Shown here in pieces: positions 22,236-33,713 of a stretch of DNA of 64,000 nucleotides (the stretch's first letter is position 1; the number at the start of each line of letters is the position of its first letter). A model generated the notes under the pieces. It saw nothing but the letters and a program-made list of their open reading frames with translations. It was not told the DNA's origin and searched no databases. The DNA is taken from positions 2,542,001 through 2,606,000 of the forward strand of contig NC_031672.1 of NCBI RefSeq assembly GCF_001640025.1. The letters are read 5' to 3'. The position numbers and the translations under genes are program-made. Source of the DNA: Sugiyamaella lignohabitans. Lineage: Eukaryota > Ascomycota > Dipodascomycetes > Dipodascales > Trichomonascaceae.

Positions 22236-24000
22236 TCGGTCCTGTAGCCGATTACGCCAACTACTGCAATTCTATGTCGACCTTTATCAATTCATTCTCA
22301 GCTCATTGTCAATTCACGTTCCGTAAATTGAAGGCGTTTGACCGTAATTGATCTATAGATATCAATAAAAATGTGATTCTAGGCCAACATTGTCTAGAAC
22401 AGCCGGATAACGGACGCCATCCGACATATATCCGACGTACATCCGATCCGAACCAAACTTCGTTATAACAATAGACTAATACGATGACTGGATTCAATAA
22501 AGTTCCCCCCAGATTAGCAAGCCGATTAACACTCTGGTGGAATTTTAAACCTTAGAAAAGTATAAAATGACCCATAAATTTAGAGTGGAGAACGCTGTTC
22601 ACTCCGTTTTTGATATCAGACCCCTCCGCCTTGGGAAAATTTTATTTATTGGATCCGAATTATAGTTAACAGCCGGAGTTGCGAACCTATTTAGCCTAAA
22701 AGCAGGGTGCTAGATTTCAACTAAAAGAAAGATAAACGAAAATACTAGACCTTGTCCGCGACGGCTGTTCATATCCGACATCAGAAACAGTACCTAGAGA
22801 CGCTTTATTATGGCCTGATGGATAAATTAACAGCAGTGGGGTGACTAGGATCCGTATAAGCAGTAGCTTTTGCTGAGACGATCCTAGCCCGTCGTGAATG
22901 AATAGGCTGATCTAAAAGACCATTTTGGGCCATTAGCAGCATGCAGCTTGCATATGAGCCATGATAAGAACTCGGAGATATGTACAGATGGCTTCGAATG
23001 ACGTCGATGTACGTCTGCGTAAACCCCGTAACTCCGACAAATGGTGGGGAACAGTCTACAGTCTAGGGGGCCACACTTGGTTGGTGCACATCGGTCGAGA
23101 ATAACCCGTTCACCGATAACTTTGCGCTCGCTAAAGTGTTATGACTGATAGAGTTAAATTTTGACCTTGGCGATATTGGACCGTGTCGACTGTGTCTTTT
23201 GTCCCAAAAAAGATTCAAAGTTTGCTATTCGCTGTCCGACTGTGACAAATTTTGCATTTTCTGTTGACATTGACTTGCAAATGTTTCTGCTGTAAATTCT
23301 TGCATATTCGGCTTTTCCAGTCTCGAGTTTCAAATCGGGTTCTTGTGACACCACCGGCAGATACTTTTTGCCGGTAACTCAAGCTCACTGGAGCTGGTTC
23401 CGCCTGAGAATAAAGATTCCGCACATACTAGGACAAGCGATCCGATCAAGCACATCAAAAATACAACCAATCATCCCGTGTAAACCTGTCTCAGCCAGTC
23501 TCTCATACCATCATTGCTGGCGATATCTGGCATATTCACCACTTTCATCTCCGTGGTCCCCTGTAACATATGCATGTATGTATCTGATATGCCCTGCCGG
23601 ATATGCCGATATCCTGCTGCTCTACAATGGGCTCCCGTCCGCCAAGAAGCAATCCATCAACGGTCGTCATCTGCTAGATAATCAGTTAGAACCTGGTTTG
23701 GTTAGACCCAATGCCGTGTTCTATGCTAGAATTGGTCCATTCTCAGCTCACTTTTGATCACCGAGTCATCCTCAGCTGGGCCGTTCATATGCTACCCTTG
23801 CCCTCATGCAGTCGGCCTGGGTCCGACAAATCCCCGAAGATCTCTGAAACGGTCTTCCGATGTCTTCTCAATTGGTAGGGGGTTAGTTGTTTTAGAGTAA
23901 CCGGAGCTCCGCTCGATTTGCTCTTCCCATGGCTGGTTCTATCCATAGTAGGATTGAAACAGCAACCTTTCCAGCTTTGCCAAGCTCAAGATCGCTCTCC

Positions 24001-24038
24001 ACATTCACATTCACATTAACATTCACAACAACAACAAC
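24001..24038. repeat. Microsatellite (CATTCA)n then (ACA)n
   Basis: About four hexamer copies of CATTCA/CATTAA followed by an ACA run. Simple repeat in noncoding DNA. Confidence 0.7.
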
Positions 24039-24194
24039 GAATTGAGTGAACAAAGACACCAGCGGAACTGGCGCTGGATAATTATAGCAACCCCGAACCA
24101 TAATAAACACAATGCCTCAAAAACTTACCCCATGAGATAGCCCATGCTCTTACTGGTGTTTCAAAGGAATGGTTACACTGGCCTGGGTGCTGAC

Positions 24195-24261
24195 TGCCTC
24201 CGGCAGCTGGGGCTCCGCCCCAGACCCCGTGGCTCCTCTCGCTTTGCTCGAGTCGTTACGT
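24195..24261 (-). repeat. GC foldback element 2, single arm A
   Basis: End TGCCTCCGG (one base changed in the next triplet), hairpin GGGGCTCCGCCCC, then CTCGCTTTGCTCGAG and the first bases of the core (TCGTTACG), after which similarity fades. Truncated copy. Confidence 0.8.
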
Positions 24262-26159
24262 GGGGTCCTGTGTCACTAGGGGATCTCGGTTCGAGTTTGT
24301 TGCAGTAATGTACATGGAATATGCATGTGCTGGACCCTGCAGAATTCCAGAGTAGGTTCCCCCGGCATGAATTATTTCCGTAGACAACCCAGAATTCAGA
24401 AAAAACATACTTTTGACTAATAAACCAGTATTCTTTATTTGGGAGTGAACCGACTGAATATGACAATTTTACAAGGGAAGGTATGATAAACGGCTATGCA
24501 GCACGATTACGGGATGTTCAGGGGAAGTGTCGGAGCTGCCTGCATGCGCCGACTACGTTCTAGACCCAGGATCCCCAGAACGCGGTCTGTATAGGCAGTC
24601 CGTACTGAACAGTTTCTGAAAAACGGAGTGCCTTTGGCAGGTTTGATTCAATTCCGAGCTGCTGCTTTCAAGGGCAATCTGGCTGGCAGACGATATTGAG
24701 GACTAATGGTACACGGAACTCGTGAAACATTGATTCAGCGACTTTACTTGTTAGAACATCATTAAATTAGATCGGACCCAATTTGTACTTCTTTTAGAAT
24801 GTTTCAGAGAGTCTGCTATGGGATAGGAATATCTGCTTATTATACGAAGACTACATAACAGTTCGTAACTATTCCATTTATCCGCTTCATCACTTTTAAC
24901 TTTTAATTCTGTTATCGATATATGATGAGAATCGCTGTTCAGCCCATTGCTCGCCCCTAATGAAACTGAACTGGGTTATTGGAGCGCTGATTATCTTAAT
25001 TCACTCGCTTCTAGAATGGTTCGTATCTAAATCTCAATTGAAGGTATCGCGAAGAAGAGACTTTATCTATGTCAGTAGCATGTTGCCACACATCGCATTT
25101 CATTTCTTTGAAGGAATCTTGTCGCGGGAACCTGAAGTTCCCTGAGGCAGAGTTTCCCGACCTCCTGAATCATCTTGCAAGACTAGGGAAGTCATCTTGA
25201 CGATTGAAGATTTCTCGAGTGATGCAGTTGTGTTGGCAATTCATACGAGACTCCAACTACTATAGATTGTATGGCTGCCTGACTGATAGTAACTTCTAAT
25301 AGTGGTGTAGTACGGCTCTCATTCTCACCAGAATTTCATAATATCTACAGAACAACCAGAGGGTTGAGCCACTCCTGGTCAACATTTGTCTCACTACCCT
25401 TCGATTGGGACCGTGTCACTCAAAAGAGTTACGTGAACTCAAGCTGATACCTAGGTCACATTTATAGCGGAATATTGAAAGAATTACCTCTCATTCGCTT
25501 ATGACGGTTTCTCGGTTATTCTGCTTGGAATATTTACATTTCCTTGACTATTTAGTTTGCTTTGCTGGAGGACAATCCACGTATTGACAGCTCCTGTTGC
25601 CTGGCTACGCTCGGTGATATACTTTACATATGCGATGGCACTCTGGCTGGTATCACGTTTCATAGCCGGCGGTGAGGAGATGAACGTGGGTCCTGTGGTT
25701 ACAGTCGTCATGTCCATGATGATAGGAGTATTCCAATTGGGGCCAAATTGCAACAGCACTTCAAGCTGCCACGGTCATACTGACTCATAGAACAGACTCC
25801 GATTCATTTTCCGACAGGGTCATACAGAATCAGAGAGTTACTGCCTATCTAGGTGTTGATTGTAGTCAAAATGCGACTGTAATAATAGCACACTGAAAAT
25901 GTAGGACAGAAAATGGATTCTTAGAAACGCACTTTATTATCCGACCCATGTCGTCAACTTCTGGACCCAGCAAATAGCGCCTAGGCTCGGCCACTAACCT
26001 TATTGCTCACTGGAAGGCTGTCTGACAAAGAGGGTTCCGCTTGCCACCTTAGAAAGTAGAAGATAAGTTGGTGTCCCTTACAACACATTTTGGTAGAAAA
26101 AGGTTACCAGATTGCTCGAAGGAGCCTCTCACCATGAATTCCCAAGCCGGTGCTAGAGA

Positions 26160-26215
26160 GCTCCTGCGAAGCAGGAGCAATGGGGTCTGGGGCAACGCCC
26201 CAGCCCCCGGAGGCA
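26160..26215 (+). repeat. GC foldback element 3, single arm B
   Basis: Hairpin CTCCTGC-GAA-GCAGGAG, GGGGTC, hairpin TGGGGC-AAC-GCCCCA (unusual loop AAC), end CCCCCGGAGGCA with one change. It begins exactly at the first hairpin. Confidence 0.85.
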
Positions 26216-26893
26216 TGATTCACGATTAAGAGTAGCTCCCAAGGGTAGATTACACGGAGCAACCATGACCGCTCATTTAATTCACCATTACTCGAACACT
26301 ATTTAGGAAACGGTTCCCACATGCAGTACCTCGAGAGAGTCACTATTGATCTAGACTAGTGAGTTACTAGCTAATATGGGGCAACACTATCGACAAATCA
26401 ACGGTAACTTAGGCGCTAGACATGGCAAATAATTTTTTGGGCAGTTTATAAGCACAAGTAACATTAGCGTTTTGCACTGAAGGCTTTTGTATTTTATTGA
26501 TATTGATTTTGCTGCTACATTAGATGCCTTCTCTAGCCTCAAGGTTCTAAAATGGACCTAGTTAGCTAACTGGAGCCAGTGTTCTCCGTCGAGACTACGG
26601 TAGAGTTTGCTCAACATAATATTAGATTAGCGTTGGCAAGGCTCGCGCGCCTGGTCCTTCCTCTAACAGCAAATGTACTACCACACAACTATACACACTA
26701 AACTAGCGTCGTAGCGCTATACTATAACATGCTTCCCGCTTTCCCATGTACTTTCAATAAAAGCCGGGTGCAATATATATCTGTATGTAGTTAAACGTAA
26801 ATTAAATACAACATGAATATGACGTACACAACCCAATCCCCAAACTTCCGGTCGCAACGACGCTTCGAAACAATTGCCATGGTAATTACAGAC

Positions 26894-27062
26894 CGCCTCC
26901 TGTGGCTGGGGCTCCGCCCCAGACCCCGCTGCTCCTCTCGCTCCGCTCGAGTCGGGTCGGTCCCACTGACAACAGTCAACGCTGGGTAACCCTCGACGCA
27001 ACGACTCGAGCGAAGCGAGAGGAGCAGCGGGGTCTGGGGCGGAGCCCCAGCCGCCGGAGGCA
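26894..27062. repeat. GC foldback element 4, two A-type arms
   Basis: Inverted pair of arms, both of type A (CTCGCTCCGCTCGAG on the left, CTCGAGCGAAGCGAG on the right), with a longer centre of about 50 bp containing GGTCCCA. It is the only two-armed copy with A-A rather than A-B arms. The left end is worn (GCCTCCTGTGG). Confidence 0.85.
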
Positions 27063-27439
27063 GTGCCCCCAGCCAAAACCGGCACAGCGTAATGACGACC
27101 GTGTTTTACGTGGTACATGGTATAAGGTTCATGGCGGCGGTGGGGGCTGGGAGTGCACGCAAGCGGTCGAGCGTCTGTTTCAGATGGCAAAAATATATAC
27201 GATTGTCAGTAGTTGTTGCCAGGCAGGTCGCCATGAACAGGGAACTGGCCGACAACCAGTGGCAAACAGGCCGGCGGCCGCCTCGCAAGCATGCAAAATC
27301 GCCAGTAAATGGGCCAATATGAGCTCAAGACAGACGTGACATGGACTCTATGGCGTGTTGTTGCGTTTAAAGTGCGTCTTTTTTCACCCCTCTGTCTTGC
27401 CTTGGTATACGGTCTTAGGTTGAGGGAGAGAGAGGGGTG

Positions 27440-27510
27440 TGCCTCCGGCGGCTGGGGCTCTGCACCAGACCCCGTGGCTCCTCTCGCTTCGCTCGAGTCG
27501 TTGCGTCGAG
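27440..27510 (-). repeat. GC foldback element 5, arm A plus start of core
   Basis: TGCCTCCGGCGG, hairpin with one mismatch (GGGGCTCTGCACC), CTCGCTTCGCTCGAG, then TCGTTGCGTCGA of the core. Arm B is absent. Confidence 0.8.
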
Positions 27511-27732
27511 GGTCGCGGAAACGTGGAGGTGACTGTAGTTAATGCCACCTTGGCATTCAACAGGCGAACTAGAACGTTACCAGTTGAGTAAAGTCTAGTT
27601 CTTGTTGAGTTAGTTTACACTAATTTAGTGGATTTAGCGTGGCGGTCTTAGTGTGAACCATGGACCCGCAGTAGTCACGGTTCACAGTTCACGAATGACA
27701 GTCTTTATGCGGGTCGAGGCGAATATAGCAGA

Positions 27733-27761
27733 CATGGCATGGCATGGCATAGCAGGGCATG
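27733..27761. repeat. Microsatellite (GGCAT)n
   Basis: Three clear copies of ATGGC/GGCAT followed by worn copies. Noncoding. Confidence 0.6.
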
Positions 27762-28457
27762 TCCCAGCGGCGGGCATTTAATTTAGCTATGCTTGAGTCA
27801 ACCGGCAGTTGTAATGCCGGCATTAATTAGTACAGTCTAAATAATATTAGTTTGAGTGAAATTCTTTGTTTTTCGAAAACACACATTTTACTTTGTTTGT
27901 TGATATGTAATTTACCTAACAGGATCTATATTTGGTCATTTCAAATTTGAAAAATCAAACTCAAAAGTCGTAACCAGGCCCTTTTTGTTTGCAAGTGTTT
28001 CATCAACCGGCTGCCAGCTGTCGTTGTTCCTCGACACTAATGCGTGCAAGAACACAAACTCGGCGATTAATTTTTTATGATATGTTTACATTTTACGTTT
28101 ATGTAAGGATTTTTTTAATTATTATTTTATTTTTATCATTTATTTTTATTTTTGTTGTATATACACATGTTCGCCATATTTGTTTTTTATTTGTTTTTTT
28201 TTGTTGTCATGATTGATTCTCGAACGGAGGAGGGCCAGGCAAATTCCAACAACGGACGAGACCGAAAAGCAGGTCCTGCGATGAGCCCATTTCGTCATGC
28301 GATGGCCGAGTGCGTCTGAAACTGGTGGGCTTGTATGTTGCTGCGGCCGGTGCCGGCACCGTGAAGAATTTTTTTCTGGGGTCACCTCATCGCGCGAAAT
28401 GTGTCATAGGCATTATGTAATTGCCGACTGCAACCCGGTCCACAGATGACGAGACCG

Positions 28458-28595
28458 TGCCTCCGGCGGCTGGGGCTCTGCCCCAGACCCCGTAGCTCCT
28501 GCTTCGCAGGAGTTGGCTGGAACCATGTAAAAAACGACTCGAGCGTAGCGAGAGGAGCCACGGGGTCTGGGGCAGAGCCCCAGCCGCCGGAGGCA
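28458..28595 (-). repeat. GC foldback element 6, full length (138 bp)
   Basis: Left arm B (CTCCTGCTTCGCAGGAG), core TGGCTGGAACCATG, right arm A (CTCGAGCGTAGCGAG). Both large hairpins have loop AGA. The flanks GACCG (left) and CGGTC (right) continue the inverted symmetry five bases beyond the element. Confidence 0.92.
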
Positions 28596-29186
28596 CGGTC
28601 GCCCTGGCCCGGGCCCACGACCCGAGCTACCGGGGCTCGAGGTGCGATTCAGCACGTGCAGTTCTGCTACTGATCGGCCCTCTCGAGCTAACCTTAATGA
28701 CAATTGACAATGACAGTATAACGCCGTGCTTGCTAGCCTTTTCGAGCCCTGTCCAGTAGCCACAAACGGATGCTGTGGACCAGCAACCAGCAACCAGGAC
28801 CACTGTGGAGTAGCCGACCTACCTAAACCGGGCGCGGTCCGAGTCCGATCTGGTTTTGACAACCTGTATCAGAGTCCTGGGTACCGGGCCGGTTCTGGGC
28901 TCATCATCGACATAGTGACCGTTGCTGGTAAACCAATATTCATAACCTTGGCACCTTAATTGGCACCTTAGTAGTGTGTGAATAGCAGCCTTATGATGGC
29001 TCAGTCACAGCGATCTTTGTTCCGGGTTGCTCCGGTAACGCTCATCACACCTAGCGGGTTGTGTCGGTGACTAAAGGTGACTAACAAACCTTTGTGGTTC
29101 AAGCGCGGCCGGCCTGAAACAGGCCCCAAACGACCATGCAGTGCCCGTCCGGGTGCTGTGAAGTGAGGGCCCGGCGGGTGCGGGCA

Positions 29187-29296
29187 TGTCTCCGGCGGCT
29201 TGGGTGCTGCTCTCGAGGAGGGCTTACACGGTCCTGGTCATCTCCTGCGAAGCAGGAGCTGCGGGGTCTGGGGCAGCGCCCCAGCCGCCGGAGGCA
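29187..29296 (+). repeat. GC foldback element 7, right arm B intact, left arm worn
   Basis: Left side TGTCTCCGGCGGCTTGGG with a deletion and only CTCGAGGAG left of the A hairpin; core ACACGGTCCTGGTCAT; right arm B with hairpin loop AGC and end GCCGCCGGAGGCA. Confidence 0.8.
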
Positions 29297-29742
29297 CACC
29301 CCACCCCACTACGGGCGGAACCACGAGAACAGGCCGGCCGGAGCCACGTCTTCGTGGAGCTGGGTGGAATCATCCGTCCATTTCAGATGTCAGATGATTG
29401 TTTCTGGTGAGCTCATTTATTGCGCGAATTAAGTCATTGGCAGCGGGATTTATGGCCTCCGGCGCTGGTAAACCGAGCTTCAAGAGCGTTCAATCCTCGG
29501 CGATAGCCCCGGCCGGCTGAGGCATTAATTTCCACCACCCCAGCTGCTGCCCCAGCAGCCAGCCCGGCCTGCTGTAGAACAACAGCCGCAGCCTGGCCAC
29601 TGGGTACCTACCGGCCGGTAACCACAGCAGTCCATGCTGTTTCATGCCCCACCGGCATCGAGCAATAGCAAAATCCACACACAGTAATAACTTGGTTTAA
29701 CACTGGTCAACCCGGTCCCCTCGATGCCCCCACCCCTCGCCC

Positions 29743-29803
29743 TACTCGAGCGCAGCGAGAGGAGCAACCAGGGTCTGGGGCGGAGCCCCAGCCGCCGGAG
29801 GCA
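29743..29803 (+). repeat. GC foldback element 8, single arm A
   Basis: CTCGAGCGCAGCGAG, AGGAGCAACCAGGGTC, hairpin TGGGGC-GGA-GCCCCA, end GCCGCCGGAGGCA. It forms an inverted pair with element 9 across a 17-bp C-rich spacer, tail to tail. Confidence 0.85.
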
Positions 29804-29820
29804 CACCCACCACCCCCCGC

Positions 29821-29876
29821 TGCCTCCGGCGGCTGGGGCTCCGCCCCAGACCCTGGTTGTGCTCGCTTCGCGAGCG
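29821..29876 (-). repeat. GC foldback element 9, short-stem variant arm
   Basis: TGCCTCCGGCGG, hairpin TGGGGC-TCC-GCCCCA read on this strand, CCTGGTTGT, then the variant hairpin GCTCGC-TTC-GCGAGC in place of the usual A or B hairpin. Confidence 0.8.
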
Positions 29877-29967
29877 GCGGATCCAGGAGGGCAGATAGGG
29901 AGACCTGCGCAGGTGTGGGGGTGGGAGGGGACAGGCATGGGTCAAGAAGCAAGACCTGTGTGAGAGC

Positions 29968-29999
29968 GAGCAGCAGCAGAAGCAGCAGCAGCAGCAGCG
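29968..29999. repeat. CAG trinucleotide repeat
   Basis: GAG(CAG)3 AAG (CAG)n CGG. A similar CAG...AAG run occurs at 33687-33713. Noncoding. Confidence 0.7.
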
Positions 30000-30061
30000 G
30001 GGTGTGACCCCCCCTCTAGGGCCCCCCAAAACAAGACACCCAGGCCCGGGCCCGCCGGCGA

Positions 30062-30110
30062 ACGAGCGAAGCGAGCAACCGGTCTGGGCGGAGCCCAGCC
30101 GCTGCAGGCA
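30062..30110 (+). repeat. GC foldback element 10, short-stem variant
   Basis: CGAGCGAAGCGAGC, AACCGGTC, shortened hairpin TGGGC-GGA-GCCCA (one pair fewer on both sides), end GCCGCTGCAGGCA. Same short-stem version as element 21. Confidence 0.75.
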
Positions 30111-31071
30111 CAACAGAACCCCTGTATATCACGTGCAAGCACACTAAACCGAGCCGGAACGACACGGACCCACGTTGGCCCACGTTATGGAGGAATGGTG
30201 AGATATTGCTCTTGGTGAGCTTAGAGCACGCACAGAGCACGCACGCACACGGGTCAGGTAGGAATGCCTGGGCGGTGGTGAGCAGCAGGACGGTGTATAT
30301 CACTGAATTGCACGTGGTTTTTCTTTTGGCAATCGCACCCTTGTGGTTAGCAGGAGCGAAAGCGCGCGCCTGTTTTCCCAACACATGGTGGGCTGGAGGG
30401 GGTACAGTGGAGTGGCGAAAAAAGCAAGTTCAGCAAAATGTCGAAGATTCTCGAAAAAAGCAAATAACCCCACTTGACAAAAAAAAAAAGAACCGTGGCA
30501 AAACACCACTTTGACTATGCAGTTAACCTTGGCTTAGAGTCATAAAAAAAAGCACCAACATTGCGCGCATATATTATCTAATTGTGTCATGTCAATCACT
30601 GCCATTCACTCATGTCTATATATATATTTAGACAAGTGCCAGGAAGTGGATTTTTTTTCTGACATTTCATTCTTCATTAATTATAAAAATATATATCAAC
30701 TGATTGTTGAAATATATATTCTGGTTTAATATCAATAGGTCATCAACTGCTTCATACCTTATCAGCATACTTTCAAGTAACCAGCATTCCAGGTTTAAGG
30801 TTGTATCGGTCTTTTATTCATAACCCCACTTCGCTTTAGCCGCTACTGCTTTTTTATCTACCATTAAAAATCAAGATTACAATCAGTTCATCCTCACTTC
30901 AAAAGTAATAGTTACTCTAGTAAATTACTACGAACTTGATTACTACCGGATTCACCAGTATTTTTATTTATATTGATATCACTGAATCTAGTCACTACTC
31001 TTGTTGAGAACACACAACATTTACAACACTACACAACATATCAGACTATAATAGTATCAATCACAGAACAA

Positions 31072-31614
31072 ATGTGGGCCCAGGATTACTGCACAGTCTG
31101 CGACAAGCAATGCTCTCCAGGAGCAGTCTACTGCTCGGAAACTTGTAAACTGTTAGAGCTGAACCGATCGTCGGAGTCGTTAGACTCTGTATCTATGGTT
31201 TCTATGTCGATGTATTCGAACGGCAAGTTCCACAATCTGAGTTCTCCAGTTGTAGGAACTGGTAAGTCATCGCCAGCAGTTTCTGCTGTTGGTTCAACTA
31301 CCAGTTCTTGTGGACACAATCACAGCCATGGTTCGGCCTCTGCTCCTATTTCAGTTCCTCGTACTACTACTAAGAAGTTCCTATACGACTCTCCACTACT
31401 CAAACCACAAACCAGAGAATCGTCACACCTGCCAAGTCCTCCATTATCACCACTGATTATGCCCTCTAATGCCACAACAGCCACCAATGGCTACTACACA
31501 TACAGCAGCCACGGCCAGCCCGCATCGGCAGTCAGCCCAATATCGCCAACAAAGTTCGAATTAACTCATCAGACATCTGCTACATATAGAAAGTGGTTGA
31601 CTGCTGTCGTCTAA
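31072..31614 (+). CDS. Ecl1-like small zinc-binding protein
   Basis: 180 residues from the ATG at 31072; the open frame continues upstream but only with TTG starts. The N-terminus reads MWAQDYCTVCDKQC...VYCSETCK: C7, C10 and later C22, C26 match the Ecl1/2/3 family pattern (D-x-C-x-x-C ... Y-C-S-x-x-C) of short fungal proteins that extend chronological lifespan in S. pombe and respond to starvation or metal shortage. The rest is Ser/Pro/Thr-rich and disordered, with a His-rich HNHSHG (about residues 81-86) and several SP/TP sites (LPSPPLSPL, SPISPTKFE). It stands alone amid GC elements. The leader is AT-rich, with TATAAAAATATATA near 30683. Family call rests on the short Cys motif, so it is moderately sure; the gene itself is likely real. 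Confidence 0.7.
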   Translation: MWAQDYCTVCDKQCSPGAVYCSETCKLLELNRSSESLDSVSMVSMSMYSNGKFHNLSSPVVGTGKSSPAVSAVGSTTSSCGHNHSHGSASAPISVPRTTTKKFLYDSPLLKPQTRESSHLPSPPLSPLIMPSNATTATNGYYTYSSHGQPASAVSPISPTKFELTHQTSATYRKWLTAVV

Positions 31615-31835
31615 AGTCGACAAACAGCCAACAAAAAGTGACCCGCTTCTCTGTGGAGGTCACACCTCAAAAAAGCATAACGACGTGAGACGAAGATAAT
31701 GACGAAAACAAAAGACTTAGCATTCCATGGATTTTAACTATACATACAAACCAAAACTCCACTGGACCTCCCTATAAAAAGTATTATAATTAATTAAATT
31801 ATTTATTGCTATCCTACACTTACTGGGTGGTCAGA

Positions 31836-31974
31836 TGCCTCCGGCGGCTGGGGCTCCGCCCCAGACCCTGGTAGCTCCTCTCGCTTTGCTCGAGTCGTTC
31901 TGTCGACGGTCCCAGCCATCTCCTGCGAAGCAGGAGCTACGGGGTCTGGGGCAGAGCCCCAGCCGCCGGAGGCA
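31836..31974 (+). repeat. GC foldback element 11, full length (139 bp)
   Basis: Left arm A (CTCGCTTTGCTCGAG), core TCGTTCTGTCGACGGTCCCA, right arm B (CTCCTGC-GAA-GCAGGAG, hairpin loop AGA). It lies about 220 bp downstream of the Ecl1-like stop codon. Used with element 13 to define the A-core-B order. Confidence 0.93.
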
Positions 31975-32492
31975 TTGGGTCGCCCCCCCTGAAGGTTCGT
32001 GAAAATAAATAAATAAAAAAACTTCTGGTGGTTCACCTGTGTTGGGGAGCAACGTTCGGTGCATGTGACTGTGCCACAAAAAGCAAGGTGCCGCGGGGAT
32101 CAGAGCTTCAGGTGGTGGAATAGTCAAGAGATCGGCACACTACTGCAGCCAGGCATGCGCTGGAAGCTTCCATGGAACAAAAACATCGGTCAATGGAAAC
32201 TGCCCACCAGCCGACCGCAGCAGCCCCTTACGGGCGTAAGAATAAGGTTTGTTCAGCACCAGAAATACACAAAGGCGCTCTCCGCCCTGAGTTCGGATGT
32301 CGGCGAACTTTAATAACCTCTTTTTAATAAAAAAAAAATACCTTCTCACGTGTTGTAGCGTATTTACCATCCGGTTCAAGGAACATCCGACTTCACCCCC
32401 CGTCCCCTCCTAGCGCAGATCTCCATCACGTGATCTCAGCACCGGGTCAACAGACTCCTCTCACCGCTAGTACGTCCCTCCAAAATCCCAGT

Positions 32493-32548
32493 CTCCTGCG
32501 AAGCAGGAGCAACCAGGGTCTGGGGCGGAGCCCCAGCCGCCGGAGGCA
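32493..32548 (+). repeat. GC foldback element 12, single arm B
   Basis: CTCCTGC-GAA-GCAGGAG, AACCAGGGTC, TGGGGC-GGA-GCCCCA, GCCGCCGGAGGCA. It starts exactly at the hairpin base. Confidence 0.87.
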
Positions 32549-33381
32549 CACCCGGACCCACGTTGTACCCCCCAGCAGCCCCCTGGCCCGACACGCGGTA
32601 CTCGGGTCGAGGCCCAGGTCATCCAGGACCCCTCTGAGGGGAAGAGGAGGGGCTGGTATGAGGCGGGTCAGGGCGATCTTAAGGGGGAACGAGCTGTAGG
32701 CAGGAACGACGAGCATCGCCGAAGTGGGCAGGAAAACCGTTGTGAAAAATTTGCAGTTGCTGGATCCAGCAGACGTGCTATGAGGACACTGGCCCACGTG
32801 AACCACGTGAACCCAGGGGCCCCCCTGTAAACAGCGTGCACACGCGCACCCAACGTGGGCTGGATGGAAAACGGAAAAACGTGATTTCACATCCAAACAC
32901 GCGCGACATCAACAGCTCGGGCCACGTCGTGTCCCGTGTTTTACTTTTTTGGTGTTTTTATTTCCTCTTTCTTTCTATGGAAACGGTTGGAACTGGACTG
33001 TGTGTAACAAGCAATGAAGTATCCGAAGAGGCAGGCACCAGTGAGCCAAAAAAAAAAATTTTGCGTAACGTGGGGTAACGAGCGATCCGGGTGCCGGGTG
33101 TTGCTATAACCGAGACAGATGAACAGAGCACTGTACAGGATAGCCAACCTAACAATCAAACAAACAGTCAGATCAGTTCGTATTCTGCCCAGTTGCGTCT
33201 ATCCAGGCATGGTAAGATTGCTCCTGCGCTGTCGGTCTCCGCCGGCGTGTCCGACCTCGACGGTCACTGTTTTCAACATCAGTTGCCCGGGCAGATCGGT
33301 GGGCTACCTACAGGCCCCGTGCCAAAGGTTGCTCAGGCCACCCTGCTTCTACAGGCTTGGCTTGGCTGGGTGGTGGGGGAC

Positions 33382-33517
33382 TGCCTCCGGCGGCTGGGGC
33401 TGCGCCCCAGACCCCGCTGCTCCTCTCGCTTCGCTCGAGTCGTTTCGTACACGGTCCCAGCCACTCCTGCGAAGCAGGAGCCACGGGGTCTGGGGCAGAG
33501 CCCCAGCCGCCGGAGGC
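33382..33517 (+). repeat. GC foldback element 13, full length (136 bp)
   Basis: Left arm A (CTCGCTTCGCTCGAG, large hairpin loop read as TGC on this strand), core TCGTTTCGTACACGGTCCCA, right arm B (loop AGA), end GCCGCCGGAGGC. Confidence 0.93.
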
Positions 33518-33686
33518 CAGACCCAGGCCCCCCTCCCCCTCTTCTCCCTTGCACGAGACCCGGAGCCGTGTCCAACCTAGCCGTTGACCATGGCTGGCGC
33601 GGGCTAGCCAGATAGAGCTCGTATCGTCGTCAGCCACAGTCTACCCCTCTCCCTGTGACGCTCGCTCGCTGCAATGAGTGACCTCG

Positions 33687-33713
33687 AGCAGCAGCAGCAG
33701 AAGCAGTAGTAGG
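33687..33713. repeat. CAG trinucleotide repeat
   Basis: GAG(CAG)4 AAG CAG TAG TAG; similar in pattern to the run at 29968-29999. Noncoding. Confidence 0.65.

Larger units (their letters stand above)
20574..31071. other. 10.5-kb gene desert between the C2H2 regulator and the Ecl1-like gene
   Basis: No ORF here looks like a real protein; the longest ones either start at non-ATG codons or are translations of the GC elements. The first part (to about 24 kb) is AT-rich and unique, with microsatellites. From 24.2 kb GC elements 2-10 appear, and around 26.8-30.2 kb the DNA becomes visibly GC-rich with many CCGG/GGCC runs. I saw no tRNA, snRNA or rRNA gene, but this was by eye only. It may be a long regulatory region for the C2H2 gene, or a structural chromosome region. 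Confidence 0.45.

Noticed and set aside
22040..22351. 103-codon Gly/Leu-rich ORF
   Set aside because: Non-ATG start and produced by the degenerate short repeat at 22105-22235.
23368..23757. 129-codon ORF
   Set aside because: Starts at TTG, no ATG near the start, no motif, odd composition.
24288..24306. GGTTCGAG resembling a tRNA B box
   Set aside because: No matching A box or acceptor stem could be found around it.
29454..29470. GCCTCCGGCG and similar short fragments (also near 52887 and 61262)
   Set aside because: Too short to count as GC elements; could be remnants or chance.
26717..30514. Many overlapping ORFs of 60-150 codons on both strands
   Set aside because: They are translations of the GC elements and GC-rich flanks, open in several frames, giving the same peptides (PPAAGAPPQTL, GSGAEPQPPEA, LRRLGLCPRPR) again and again; most lack an ATG.
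33091..33637. ORFs up to 174 codons on both strands
   Set aside because: Run through GC element 13; opposite frames are equally open, so openness reflects base composition, not coding.
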